Shown in pieces: positions 23,818 through 31,558 of a DNA stretch of 45,207 nt; position 1 is the stretch's first letter; each line of letters begins with the position of its first letter. The notes beneath the pieces were generated by a model. The model searched no databases, had not been told where the DNA came from, and saw nothing but the letters and a program-made list of their open reading frames with translations. Source of the DNA: a virus; IMG/VR virus record IMGVR_UViG_3300001680_000001, positions 1 through 45,207 of that record; one strand, given 5' to 3'. The translations under genes were made by a program, and so were the position numbers.

Positions 23818-24213
23818 ATGAACAGTCACACAATAACATTCAAGATAAGGACAGGACTCAACTCCGACACCCTACTGGAGCTTGCACAGGCAGCCCAGGC
23901 AGAACTGGTGTCCGAGTGCTACAGCAAGCACGACGCGCGGGCCTACGGTAATGAGCATGAGGTAGCAGTCATCACAGACGTAAGGCCAGGGAGCATCACC
24001 CCCGGTGGTACCTGCTACTTTCCTACGTTTGTAGATGCTTGCGTATACTACAAGCCATACGGCTTCACAGCTAACGACGTGCGAGCCAAGGTTGCAGCGG
24101 GCGGCATCCATATCGGAGAGCCACCAACAGAGGACGGCGAAGAAGCCTACATCGTCAACGAGAAGCCCGGTCGCCGGTACTTCACCCGAGCCAAGGCAGG
24201 AGGTGAGACATGA
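23818..24213 (+). CDS. Hypothetical early protein (131 aa)
   Basis: The GGAGCATAGAT leader precedes ATG 23818. The protein is alpha/beta (TLLELAQAAQAELVSEC helix; HEVAVITDVRPGSITPGGTCYF strands). No family recognised. The ending overlaps the next gene by ATGA. Confidence 0.75.
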   Translation: MNSHTITFKIRTGLNSDTLLELAQAAQAELVSECYSKHDARAYGNEHEVAVITDVRPGSITPGGTCYFPTFVDACVYYKPYGFTANDVRAKVAAGGIHIGEPPTEDGEEAYIVNEKPGRRYFTRAKAGGET

Positions 24214-24446
24214 GCATAGACCTAAGCCAGTTCAACCACTGCCATTCAACCGACCCACCATTGAAGCGGGCGCTGGTCACACACGGAGAGCACAAGGGCC
24301 GCCATGGCTACATTGTGGGCCGGTGGGATCATGACTATCGCAAGTGGACGATTCGGCTGGCCGATGGCTCGACCGGCCAGGGCTTCGAGTGGGTGAGCCT
24401 ACTGCCGGGTCAGTTCAAGATCGTTGAAGTGACACATGAGCAGTAA
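24210..24446 (+). CDS. KOW/SH3-like small protein (78 aa)
   Basis: GGAGGTGAGAC before ATG 24210. A KOW-like segment (HGEHKGRHGYIVGRW, then KWTIRLADGSTG) near residues 25-55 resembles the five-stranded SH3 barrel of transcription and ribosomal factors. Such domains often contact RNA or RNA polymerase. It might modulate host transcription, but it is too short to say more. Confidence 0.65.
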   Translation: MSIDLSQFNHCHSTDPPLKRALVTHGEHKGRHGYIVGRWDHDYRKWTIRLADGSTGQGFEWVSLLPGQFKIVEVTHEQ

Positions 24447-24708
24447 ACGAAACACCAAAGCCCTTAGCCGCATCATGGCACAGGTAGATCGACACACCGA
24501 GACTGAGGAGTACACCGGTACCATGTGGGTCTACTTAGATGAAGCCCTCGTACTGACAGAGGTGGAGGTCACTGTAGAGGTGAGCTTCGAGAACGGTCCA
24601 GACGGTAGGACATGGGAGATCATCAACTGGTCTGCAACAGACACAAGCGGTGACCCAGTAGAGGTAGACCACGAGGTTGCGCTAAGCGTAGCGACCGACA
24701 ACGTATAA
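24436..24708 (+). CDS. Hypothetical acidic protein (90 aa)
   Basis: Overlaps the previous gene by 11 nt. A basic N-terminus precedes an acidic Val/Glu/Thr-rich beta region (EVTVEVSFENGPDGRTWEIINWSATD). Ends before the second copy of the AACAACAACCATTGGAGCATAG leader. Unknown function. Confidence 0.7.
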   Translation: MSSKRNTKALSRIMAQVDRHTETEEYTGTMWVYLDEALVLTEVEVTVEVSFENGPDGRTWEIINWSATDTSGDPVEVDHEVALSVATDNV

Positions 24709-24730
24709 CAACAACCATTGGAGCATAGAC

Positions 24731-24922
24731 ATGACACCCGAAGAACTGGACGACCACTTCTGCAACCGCATAGAATCGTGGGCCGAGTATGACGCGCAAG
24801 GGATTTACCTCACCCGCGTATGTGACAAGTGCTGCACAGCTAAGCTCGCGCGGTATCGCCCTGAGATCCTGCGTGGCTACAGCCAGGCGGACGTAGATGA
24901 ACCCATTGAACCCATAGATTAA
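24731..24922 (+). CDS. Hypothetical protein with a CxxC pair (63 aa)
   Basis: Preceded by GGAGCATAGAC (the same leader as 23818). Mostly acidic and helical with VCDKCC near residues 30-36, so possibly one half of a metal site. Function unknown. Confidence 0.7.
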   Translation: MTPEELDDHFCNRIESWAEYDAQGIYLTRVCDKCCTAKLARYRPEILRGYSQADVDEPIEPID

Positions 24923-24943
24923 ACAACAACAGGGAGGTGAGTG

Positions 24944-25189
24944 ATGGCGGTTGATACCTACCAATGGAACCTGATCGAAAGGTCGATGTCGATCTCGATG
25001 AAGGGGCACTACTATTGTCACATCAGTAATGATGTGGCGCTGTACCGAAGGCGGGGGGGTGCCCCTTATGTGTATTTTGCAGCCACTACTTGGAACGGTA
25101 ACCTCGTGAGAACAGACGATTTCAAAACAACAGAGGAAGCAATCGCTGAACTTGACAAACTAATCAACGAGCTTGAGGGAGGTGAGTGA
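24944..25189 (+). CDS. Hypothetical early protein (81 aa)
   Basis: GGGAGGTGAGTG precedes ATG 24944; a GTG three bases earlier is in frame. The product is mixed alpha/beta (HYYCHISNDVALYRRR; a long C-terminal helix TTEEAIAELDKLINELEGG). Coupled to the next gene by TGATG. Confidence 0.72.
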   Translation: MAVDTYQWNLIERSMSISMKGHYYCHISNDVALYRRRGGAPYVYFAATTWNGNLVRTDDFKTTEEAIAELDKLINELEGGE

Positions 25190-25473
25190 TGAAGTCACAA
25201 CTACACATCATATACGAGGACGGTACAGTCCTAACGTTCAGCACATTAAAGGAAGCCCTTGCTCACGTAGACGACGACGCTGTGCTTGAAGGGTACGACG
25301 AGAAGGGTATAGCCTACGACATTGACGTGTCACCAGGCGACAGCGTTCAATCTGTTCACCGAAACATGGCATACGCAGACCAGGACCAGAGTGAGGCACG
25401 CATCATGGCTGGCATGGCCCACGGTCAGCAAGGTTTAGATGACTACTACGGAGTTGAGTATGAAGAAGACTGA
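25189..25473 (+). CDS. Hypothetical acidic early protein (94 aa)
   Basis: Begins in a TGATG overlap, with GGAGGTGAG upstream. Strand-rich with acidic loops (LHIIYEDGTVLTFSTLKEALAHVDDDAVLEGYD). The fold looks like a small alpha/beta domain. No motif for activity. It overlaps the next gene's start by 14 nt. Confidence 0.72.
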   Translation: MKSQLHIIYEDGTVLTFSTLKEALAHVDDDAVLEGYDEKGIAYDIDVSPGDSVQSVHRNMAYADQDQSEARIMAGMAHGQQGLDDYYGVEYEED

Positions 25474-25651
25474 GCTAAATGATCTAAAGAACATGCTGTA
25501 CGACCAGCTACTCGGTGATAGAAAGAAGAAGCTAAAGGACGGCGAGGTACAGTGCCCCTTCTGCTCCACTGTATACAAGCCAACCCACAAAGAACACATC
25601 ATCTCCGGCATCTGTGATGACTGCTGGCCGGACGAGGAACCCAATGTATAA
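25460..25651 (+). CDS. Zinc-ribbon-like small protein (63 aa)
   Basis: CGGAG lies before ATG 25460, and the start is inside the preceding gene. CPFC near residue 34 and CDDC near 54 form a zinc-ribbon pair after a charged helix. The nearest similarity is to generic zinc ribbons; function unknown. Confidence 0.72.
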   Translation: MKKTELNDLKNMLYDQLLGDRKKKLKDGEVQCPFCSTVYKPTHKEHIISGICDDCWPDEEPNV

Positions 25652-25823
25652 GATAGTTATGTACAAGCGGCACGACACGCCCGTTGTTAAGCCACCACTG
25701 ACACATCGTGAGGCTCTTGATGAGCAACACAGGTTAAGTGGACAGGCTGGTCAACAAAGACCGCCATACATGTACAGGATAGAGGAGATAGATTGCAACG
25801 AGGAACAGGATGAGGTATCCTGA
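25644..25823 (+). CDS. Hypothetical early protein (59 aa)
   Basis: ATG 25644 overlaps the previous gene by 8 nt, with GAGGAAC upstream. An earlier in-frame ATG at 25614 lies inside that gene and is less likely. Basic N-terminal strand (YKIVMYKRHDTPVVKPP), then a helical/acidic tail. No domain recognised. Confidence 0.68.
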   Translation: MYKIVMYKRHDTPVVKPPLTHREALDEQHRLSGQAGQQRPPYMYRIEEIDCNEEQDEVS

Positions 25824-25869
25824 GTCCTCATTAAACCGGGTACACAACGCCCACCAATAGGAGAGAAGC

Positions 25870-26472
25870 ATGGTTAACGGTAGTAGTTATGAAACAAATG
25901 ACGGGGATTACAACCTCGACGCACTGTTTAAGAAGAACATTGTAGATGCAGGACAGATAGCAGCGAGCGTATTCAGCGCCAACATCGCAGCGTACCATAC
26001 TGACGACAGCTTTAAGTCGTTCGTTCGGGCAGCATACGATGACGGTGGCGACAACGCTGCGCAGCTACTACTTGTAGCCTTCGGTGGACCTGATGCCATC
26101 AAGCAACTGATGAAGTCAGCCCGCACTCACGGCATCAAGGGAGCGAACAAAGCCACAGCCCGGAAGGGGCGAGGGTGGCAGAGTAAACTGATTGAAGCTA
26201 TCAGTAACGTAGGCCACCGGGCTATGTCTGATTACTTCAACGATAACAAAGATGAGTTGTTTGAGAAGTGCGGTGTTCCAACCGATTCCCGTAGAGAATC
26301 ATTCGAGAACATGCTCATGGCTACAGGCCGGGGCACCTTGTCACACAAGGTCAGCAGTTGGGATGGTGTTGGTAAGGCTGGCGACAAGGGATCCTTTGCG
26401 ATGGCCTTGGTCTACCGCCTGGATGGAAACATCAAGGGCCGCGCTAAGCGCGATAAAGTAGAAGCCAAGTAA
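25870..26472 (+). CDS. Hypothetical early protein (200 aa), last of the small-gene cluster
   Basis: ATG 25870 with AGGAGAGAAGC upstream. Mainly helical, with an Ala/Asp-rich first half (KNIVDAGQIAASVFSANIAAY) and a Lys-rich C-terminus (GRAKRDKVEAK). Gly/Lys-rich segment GIKGANKATARKGRGW about residue 96-111. No recognised family. It is followed by a strong stem-loop, which may end the first early transcript. Confidence 0.75.
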   Translation: MVNGSSYETNDGDYNLDALFKKNIVDAGQIAASVFSANIAAYHTDDSFKSFVRAAYDDGGDNAAQLLLVAFGGPDAIKQLMKSARTHGIKGANKATARKGRGWQSKLIEAISNVGHRAMSDYFNDNKDELFEKCGVPTDSRRESFENMLMATGRGTLSHKVSSWDGVGKAGDKGSFAMALVYRLDGNIKGRAKRDKVEAK

Positions 26473-26486
26473 AGCCCACCCACCCC

Positions 26487-26522
26487 GCCCACCGGGTAGC
26501 GTTACCCTGCTATCCGGTGGGC
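26487..26522 (+). terminator. Strong 14-bp stem-loop without U-tract
   Basis: GCCCACCGGGTAGC (26487-26500) pairs with GCTATCCGGTGGGC (26509-26522), 14 bp with one G-U wobble, around an 8-base loop. It lies between the 200-aa gene and the zinc-ribbon gene. The run after it is ACACCCCCCATC, so it is not a standard intrinsic terminator. It may be a partial terminator, processing site or transcript-stabilising element separating the small-gene cluster from the replication genes. Confidence 0.6.
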
Positions 26523-26545
26523 ACACCCCCCATCAAGTCGGCATC

Positions 26546-27019
26546 ATGCACTGTACCCGTTGCAGCACACAGCTACTCACCCTGCCTGACCGGCCCGAGT
26601 ACGCATCTATATCTATTAGGTGTAACTGTGGGGCGAGGCACCGTATCTTTTGGAGAGGCGAGCACATCATAGACAAGGTAGGCATCGACGACCTATCCGA
26701 AGCGAGCGTTGAGGCCATCGACAATGACCCATCGCTTAAGCCATCCGACAAGGTGCAGTCGCTTGAGTCACTGATAGCCAGAGCCACGAAGGCACAGGCT
26801 ACATACAGTAGCGGGTACGACATGCTGATACACGTCGCCACGCAGTCACGAGACAGGTGGGCACGAGAGGCACCGAGCACAGGGCACACCCTACTGTGGC
26901 AGATAGCCGACACAGTGAAGCCGAACATAAACGATAAGTCATACGACCCAACCAATAGAACTATTGAGTACGCAAAACTTGTAGCACACACATTAAACAT
27001 GGAGCATTTACTTACATGA
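26546..27019 (+). CDS. Zinc-ribbon protein preceding the helicase (157 aa)
   Basis: Two Cys pairs (MHCTRC at residues 3-6; CNCG about 28) mark a small zinc ribbon at the N-terminus. The remainder is helical and charged with no recognised family. It overlaps the helicase start by ATGA, so it is translationally coupled and may be an accessory or loading factor for the replication module. No good ribosome site is seen at its start. Confidence 0.75.
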   Translation: MHCTRCSTQLLTLPDRPEYASISIRCNCGARHRIFWRGEHIIDKVGIDDLSEASVEAIDNDPSLKPSDKVQSLESLIARATKAQATYSSGYDMLIHVATQSRDRWAREAPSTGHTLLWQIADTVKPNINDKSYDPTNRTIEYAKLVAHTLNMEHLLT

Positions 27020-29115
27020 TCACCTTCCACGAACACAGTATCGTGGGGTCATGGACGAAGGTAGACAAGTGGAGATACCGGCCACGCCGGAAGTCAGAGA
27101 TATGTCCAAGCGAATGGTGGCAAGCACCTGCGACCATTGAGAACATAGTCACCTTCATGCAGGATCCCGAGGCACCCATTGAGGATCTACCCCTCGCATA
27201 CGCTAAACTACAGGAGCTAAACAAGTCACCCCGCCACGTCTTAGATGCACTGCACTACAAGACAATAGCTGAAGACGGCAAGGTAGTTACGAAGCCATCA
27301 ATGAGTCAGCTACTTCTTGGTGCCAAGGCTGAGCGACCGCTGGCATACTTAGATGGGTACATTGACAAGTACACACCGTTCAGTCAGCAGATGATAGGCG
27401 CTGACTTCATATTGAAGATGAAGCGGTGCGGTATCTTCTACGACATGCGTGTAGGTAAGACACTGACCGCCACGCTGGCACTTAAGTACGCACTGGCCAA
27501 CGGCCTTGTTGACCACGGCATCATCATATGCCCACGCATACTGATACACAGCGTGTGGTCCAAGGAGTTGGAGGGTCAGGGCTTGGACGTGTACGTCTTA
27601 GAGAAGGGCAAGAAGGTGGACGACAACACCCTCTCATACGCTGACGCAGACGTGTACATCATGTCCTATGAAACCTTAGTTGGTAGGCTCGACGTGATCA
27701 ACTGCCACCTTGATCCAACGCGCATCATGGTGATCGCTGACGAGACTTCACGCATTAAAAACCCAACGGCTAAGAGAACCAAGGCGTTCCATAAGCTCAC
27801 CTACTACACACCCTACGTTGCTATGCTTACCGGCACACCGATGGAGCAGGGGCCGCAGGATATATGGTCGCAGATGTTTGCCATCGACCGTGGTGCCAGG
27901 CTGTACCCATCGTTCAGTCAGTTCGCCAACAGGTACACGTATCAAGAGGGTAGCAAATACTTCATCAACCCACAGATGAAGCTCCAGCTTGAGCTATCTA
28001 TACAGTCGGGTGCGATGAGGTACGTGAGAAGCGAGGCTGATCAGTTCGCTGGTAAGGACAAAAACTTTAGGTGGATACAGCTAAGCCCATCAGCAGAGCA
28101 AGCGCACGCTACCGACATGGCGATCAACGGGCTGGTGGAAACATTAGGCGGTGATTCACATGAGATTGTTCCACACATACTGACACTGTACGGGTTCCTT
28201 AGAGAGATATGCTGTGGGTACAACAAGGTACGCCTTGAGGAGCTTGGCCCGTACTCACGGTTCAGGTTCGAGTTCGACGCTAAGACCATGTGGTTAGAGG
28301 CGTGGCTTGAATCCAACCCAGGCCAGCCAGCGGTAGTGTTCTGTGAGTTCGATGAGCACGAGCAGATAATAGCTGACATGCTGGAGCGGGCGAGCATCAG
28401 TCACGTATGGCTTAAGCGGGACAGGCGGACGCACGGGGCAGCCGAGTGTGTACGAATGTTCAACGAGGGTGAGGTACACGTCATCATAATGAAGACGACA
28501 CAGGCCGAGGGGATAACCCTCAACCGTATCGCCGCAGTCGATAAAGGTATCGGAGCCTTCCCGAGTATCGTTTACATGGCACCCACCTGGAGCTTGGGTC
28601 GGTTCATGCAGTCGCAGGACAGGTGTGTCGGCACGCACAACAATCGAAACATTATGACACCCATCTACTGCCTGATAACAAAGGGGTCCATTGAAGAGAA
28701 AATAATGAAGGCGCTCAGGCAGAAGAAGAACGTTCAAGAAGCGATACTCAGGGATGCCAGCCGCAAGGGGTTCACCTCATTCTTAGATGAGTTGCGCCTA
28801 ACTCCAGAGGACAAGGCGGGTGATGAATCCTTCGACGCAAAAGAAATGCACTCGCGTAAAGTGCTGGGTCTAAGCCCGGAACTCAAGGCTACCCACACCA
28901 GGGTGCGTAGGCTTTGCCCTGACATAGCCAGCATAGGGAGCTACACTATCGACACTATTGGAAGCAGGCACGACGAGAGTGCCACCGTTAAAAGACTAAG
29001 AGCAGCACAGTATTTGATGGACAAGTATAACGAGAAGGGAGTCCTGTTAAATCCTCACGTTGAGGACAGGCCGGACTACTCAAGAGAGCAGACAGATACA
29101 TGGGAGGAGTCGTGA
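27016..29115 (+). CDS. SNF2-type DNA helicase/translocase
   Basis: 699 residues. The ATP site is YDMRVGKTLTA (about residues 140-150), similar to the SNF2 Walker A of DEAD-like phage helicases. The Walker B equivalent is VIADETSRIKN near 238-248. Motif III-type LTGTPMEQGP lies near 270-280, and the C-terminal lobe has QAEGITLNRIAA near 495-507 and an arginine-finger region QSQDRCVGT near 535. These are superfamily 2 helicase hallmarks. Phage enzymes of this type are thought to act in replication, recombination or fork remodelling. It is followed by a nuclease and SSB-like gene. Confidence 0.92.
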   Translation: MITFHEHSIVGSWTKVDKWRYRPRRKSEICPSEWWQAPATIENIVTFMQDPEAPIEDLPLAYAKLQELNKSPRHVLDALHYKTIAEDGKVVTKPSMSQLLLGAKAERPLAYLDGYIDKYTPFSQQMIGADFILKMKRCGIFYDMRVGKTLTATLALKYALANGLVDHGIIICPRILIHSVWSKELEGQGLDVYVLEKGKKVDDNTLSYADADVYIMSYETLVGRLDVINCHLDPTRIMVIADETSRIKNPTAKRTKAFHKLTYYTPYVAMLTGTPMEQGPQDIWSQMFAIDRGARLYPSFSQFANRYTYQEGSKYFINPQMKLQLELSIQSGAMRYVRSEADQFAGKDKNFRWIQLSPSAEQAHATDMAINGLVETLGGDSHEIVPHILTLYGFLREICCGYNKVRLEELGPYSRFRFEFDAKTMWLEAWLESNPGQPAVVFCEFDEHEQIIADMLERASISHVWLKRDRRTHGAAECVRMFNEGEVHVIIMKTTQAEGITLNRIAAVDKGIGAFPSIVYMAPTWSLGRFMQSQDRCVGTHNNRNIMTPIYCLITKGSIEEKIMKALRQKKNVQEAILRDASRKGFTSFLDELRLTPEDKAGDESFDAKEMHSRKVLGLSPELKATHTRVRRLCPDIASIGSYTIDTIGSRHDESATVKRLRAAQYLMDKYNEKGVLLNPHVEDRPDYSREQTDTWEES

Positions 29116-30065
29116 ACTTAGTAGACCTATTGTTACAATCATCTTGGAAAGAAAAGTTTAGAAAACTCGGAAGCCTATCGCTTAGACAATCATCCATCCG
29201 TCAGTTTCGTTACTGCCCAAAGAAGTTTTATTATGACTACCACCTTAAAGAAGAAAGAGAAGCATACGCTAAGCCCGCATACTTCACGATGGGTTCATAC
29301 TTCCATGCGTATGTCGAAGCATATTCTACTGGTATTACTGTTCAACCTGAAAGGTTGCTACGAGAGTGCTGGGAGAAAGACGGACTTGTAGATGCAGACT
29401 TCAATGAGTGTCTGTTCAAGTTGGACAACAAGGAGATTTACTATGGCGAGAGCCTGAACAGTCTCGCCGTCAAGGTGTGTCAGTACCTCGACAGTTACGG
29501 GTTCGTGCCTGAGCGGGTGGAGATTAAGGAGTCAATGAACCTTGGTGGGTTTACGATAACCGGCACACCTGACCTCGTATCCGTTAACAGGCTGACGGGT
29601 GAGCGGTACATGCTCGACCTTAAGACGACGGGTATGTGGCGTAAGTTCTTCGGCACTGGCTCGCTCAGTGCATCGAAGTACAGCCCGGATCAGATTACGT
29701 TCGCCACCCAGCTACAGCATTACGACTGGATGCTGTACCGGTTGCATGGGATTAAGGCTGACAAGTACGGGTACATCTGCCCGGTCAACTTCATCCCCAA
29801 CACTAAGACTGGCAAGCTACGGGGCGAGCCTATAAGTATAGCCCCGGCTGCGACATTGGAGCAGCTAACTGAGATATATGAGTACGACCTATACGGTACG
29901 GCGAAAGAGATAGCACGATGCGTTGAGATAGATGAGTGGCCGCGTAGTCGGCCCGAGACTTACGGCAAACTTGACTGTGTTTCATGTAGGCACAGAGACT
30001 CATGCCTTGGACAGAGAGAGATTAGAACAACCATTCCATCCTTCATCGACTTCGATGCAGGGTAA
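29112..30065 (+). CDS. Cas4/RecB-like PD-(D/E)XK nuclease with probable Fe-S cluster
   Basis: The GTG at 29112 overlaps the preceding stop (GTGA) with GGAGG close upstream; an ATG at 29100 is the alternative. GTPDLV (about residues 151-156) and LDLKTTG (about 168-174) are the nuclease D...D/E-x-K motif. An N-terminal Cys (RYCPKKFYY, about 35) plus C-terminal CVSCRHRDSC (about 289-298) give four cysteines, the layout of the Fe-S cluster in Cas4 and AddB-like nucleases. Predicted to resect or process DNA ends during replication and recombination. Exonuclease versus endonuclease is not decided by sequence. Confidence 0.9.
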   Translation: MNLVDLLLQSSWKEKFRKLGSLSLRQSSIRQFRYCPKKFYYDYHLKEEREAYAKPAYFTMGSYFHAYVEAYSTGITVQPERLLRECWEKDGLVDADFNECLFKLDNKEIYYGESLNSLAVKVCQYLDSYGFVPERVEIKESMNLGGFTITGTPDLVSVNRLTGERYMLDLKTTGMWRKFFGTGSLSASKYSPDQITFATQLQHYDWMLYRLHGIKADKYGYICPVNFIPNTKTGKLRGEPISIAPAATLEQLTEIYEYDLYGTAKEIARCVEIDEWPRSRPETYGKLDCVSCRHRDSCLGQREIRTTIPSFIDFDAG

Positions 30066-30085
30066 CCAACCAACTGGAGAATAAT

Positions 30086-30919
30086 ATGAGTACAGAACTA
30101 ATGACCATGCCCGACTTCCTTTCGCCCGATGCTGTAAAGGATGAGCTTGATGCGCAGGCTGAGCTTGTAAACCCCGCGTCACTGTTCCCTGTGATGAGGC
30201 TGAACAAGGATCTGCAAGGGTTTATGATCAGCATGGGTGACCAGAACCTTGGGACACCAGCCGAGGTGACGTTCCTTATCCTTGGTGCGGAGAACCTGTA
30301 TGGTAGCCGCGCCCTATTCCAGCCTGGAGATAGTGAAGACACTACACCCGTGTGCTCAACCCGACTCCTTAACCCATCCCGGCAGCGTGAATGGACGGGG
30401 CGATGGAACAACGAGAGCGGGTTCAGTGTGCCTGAAGGTGGAGCCAACTGTAACACCTGCCCCTGGGGCCAGTGGGAGAGCGCAGGTAAGTGGGATGAGA
30501 ACCGTGGAGGTAAGGGGCCAGCCTGCCAGCAGCGCCGTACCATCTACGGTGTACGTGTAGAGGAAAGCCAGCAGCGTGGCATGTTCACCGTTGCCGACGA
30601 TACAGTCATCCGGCTTGTACTATCAGCTACCAGTATACGTGCCACACAGGCCATGGTGGCTAAGGCAACAGCAGCCAAGATGCCACTGAGTGCAGCGTGC
30701 TTCATGTTGTCAGCTAAGATGAACAGCCGTGGTAGCATTAAGTGGTGTACGCTCGAAGCTGAGTTGGTTGGAGTCATCGGTGACAAGGCCAGCTACGACA
30801 GGGTGCAGGAGCTACGGAAGAAGGTGACGAACATTGTGTCGCAGCCTGCACTTGAGGCTGCACCTGCACCTGCACCAGCACCAGCGGCGGCACCCGAAGA
30901 GGATGTGATCCCATGGTAG
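30086..30919 (+). CDS. Single-stranded DNA-binding-like protein
   Basis: 277 residues with GGAGAATA before the ATG. The central domain holds a Cys/Trp-rich insertion (CNTCPWGQWESAGKW...GPACQQ, about residues 121-150), possibly zinc-binding. An Ala/Pro-rich linker (about 255-268) leads to an acidic tip EEDVIPW. Bacterial SSB proteins end in a very similar acidic tip with a terminal hydrophobic aromatic (DDDIPF), used to recruit partners. It lies between nuclease and primase. The OB fold is not visible by motif, so the SSB call rests on the tip and context. Confidence 0.72.
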   Translation: MSTELMTMPDFLSPDAVKDELDAQAELVNPASLFPVMRLNKDLQGFMISMGDQNLGTPAEVTFLILGAENLYGSRALFQPGDSEDTTPVCSTRLLNPSRQREWTGRWNNESGFSVPEGGANCNTCPWGQWESAGKWDENRGGKGPACQQRRTIYGVRVEESQQRGMFTVADDTVIRLVLSATSIRATQAMVAKATAAKMPLSAACFMLSAKMNSRGSIKWCTLEAELVGVIGDKASYDRVQELRKKVTNIVSQPALEAAPAPAPAPAAAPEEDVIPW

Positions 30920-31137
30920 AGGATTCACTGATAGACAGGTTGGGTGACTGCGAGATGGCGGCTAAGGATACCGCTGACTTATGTAAGGCAATAAAAAAGA
31001 GTCTCATCAAACTTAAGGTCATGGCAGTAGAGATCGAGAGGCAGCTAAGCCTGACTGACGTTGACCTTGAGGACCACTACAACCCTATCGTTAGGGCGTT
31101 GAGGGTCGTGGAGGAACTGATATATGAGACAGATTGA
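30913..31137 (+). CDS. Hypothetical helical protein (74 aa)
   Basis: Overlaps the SSB-like gene by 7 nt. Mostly helical (DTADLCKAIKKSLIKLKVMAVEIERQL...RALRVVEELIYE), like a small coiled-coil accessory protein. Function unknown; coupled to the next gene by a 14-nt overlap. Confidence 0.72.
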   Translation: MVEDSLIDRLGDCEMAAKDTADLCKAIKKSLIKLKVMAVEIERQLSLTDVDLEDHYNPIVRALRVVEELIYETD

Positions 31138-31318
31138 AATACCTCTATTCGTTAAGCCAGACAAGAACGGTGACGAGTATATGATCGGTTCGTTTGACGC
31201 TGACTTTGAAATAAATGTCAACCTAAAGCGCGTGACATTTATTATCTTCCACCCAGAGGAAAGCGATGGGCGCATCACCAAGCCAGGCAAACTTGTCATA
31301 CGCCCAAAGGATCCTTGA
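31124..31318 (+). CDS. Hypothetical protein (64 aa)
   Basis: Begins in an overlap with the preceding gene. Predicted small beta barrel (EIPLFVKPDKNGDEYMIGSFDADFEINVNLKRVTFIIF). It ends inside the next gene. Function unknown. Confidence 0.7.
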   Translation: MRQIEIPLFVKPDKNGDEYMIGSFDADFEINVNLKRVTFIIFHPEESDGRITKPGKLVIRPKDP

Positions 31319-31556
31319 CACCATACTTGAGCAGCCCGCTAACTTCGTAAGAGTACACGGTTGCGGGCTGCTCATGCTCAGATTCAAGGTAGGCAAGGTT
31401 CATCACGTCATCATATTTGATGAGAACCTTTTGGTGGTAGAGCACGTACTCTCTAACAGGAGCACAGGCGACTACTACAGGACACCGAGAGGGTGTTCAT
31501 TTACAGATAGAGCACCAAGAGATTGGATATTTAACCATCTATTTAGGGGTAACTAA
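31266..31556 (+). CDS. Hypothetical protein (96 aa)
   Basis: GAGGAAAGCG before ATG 31266. The protein has a helical N-terminus (SYAQRILDTILEQPA) and alternating strands (FVRVHGCGLLMLRFKVGKVHHVIIF). No motif recognised. It overlaps the previous gene by 53 nt and ends 2 bases before the primase-helicase start. Confidence 0.72.
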   Translation: MGASPSQANLSYAQRILDTILEQPANFVRVHGCGLLMLRFKVGKVHHVIIFDENLLVVEHVLSNRSTGDYYRTPRGCSFTDRAPRDWIFNHLFRGN

Positions 31557-31558
31557 GG

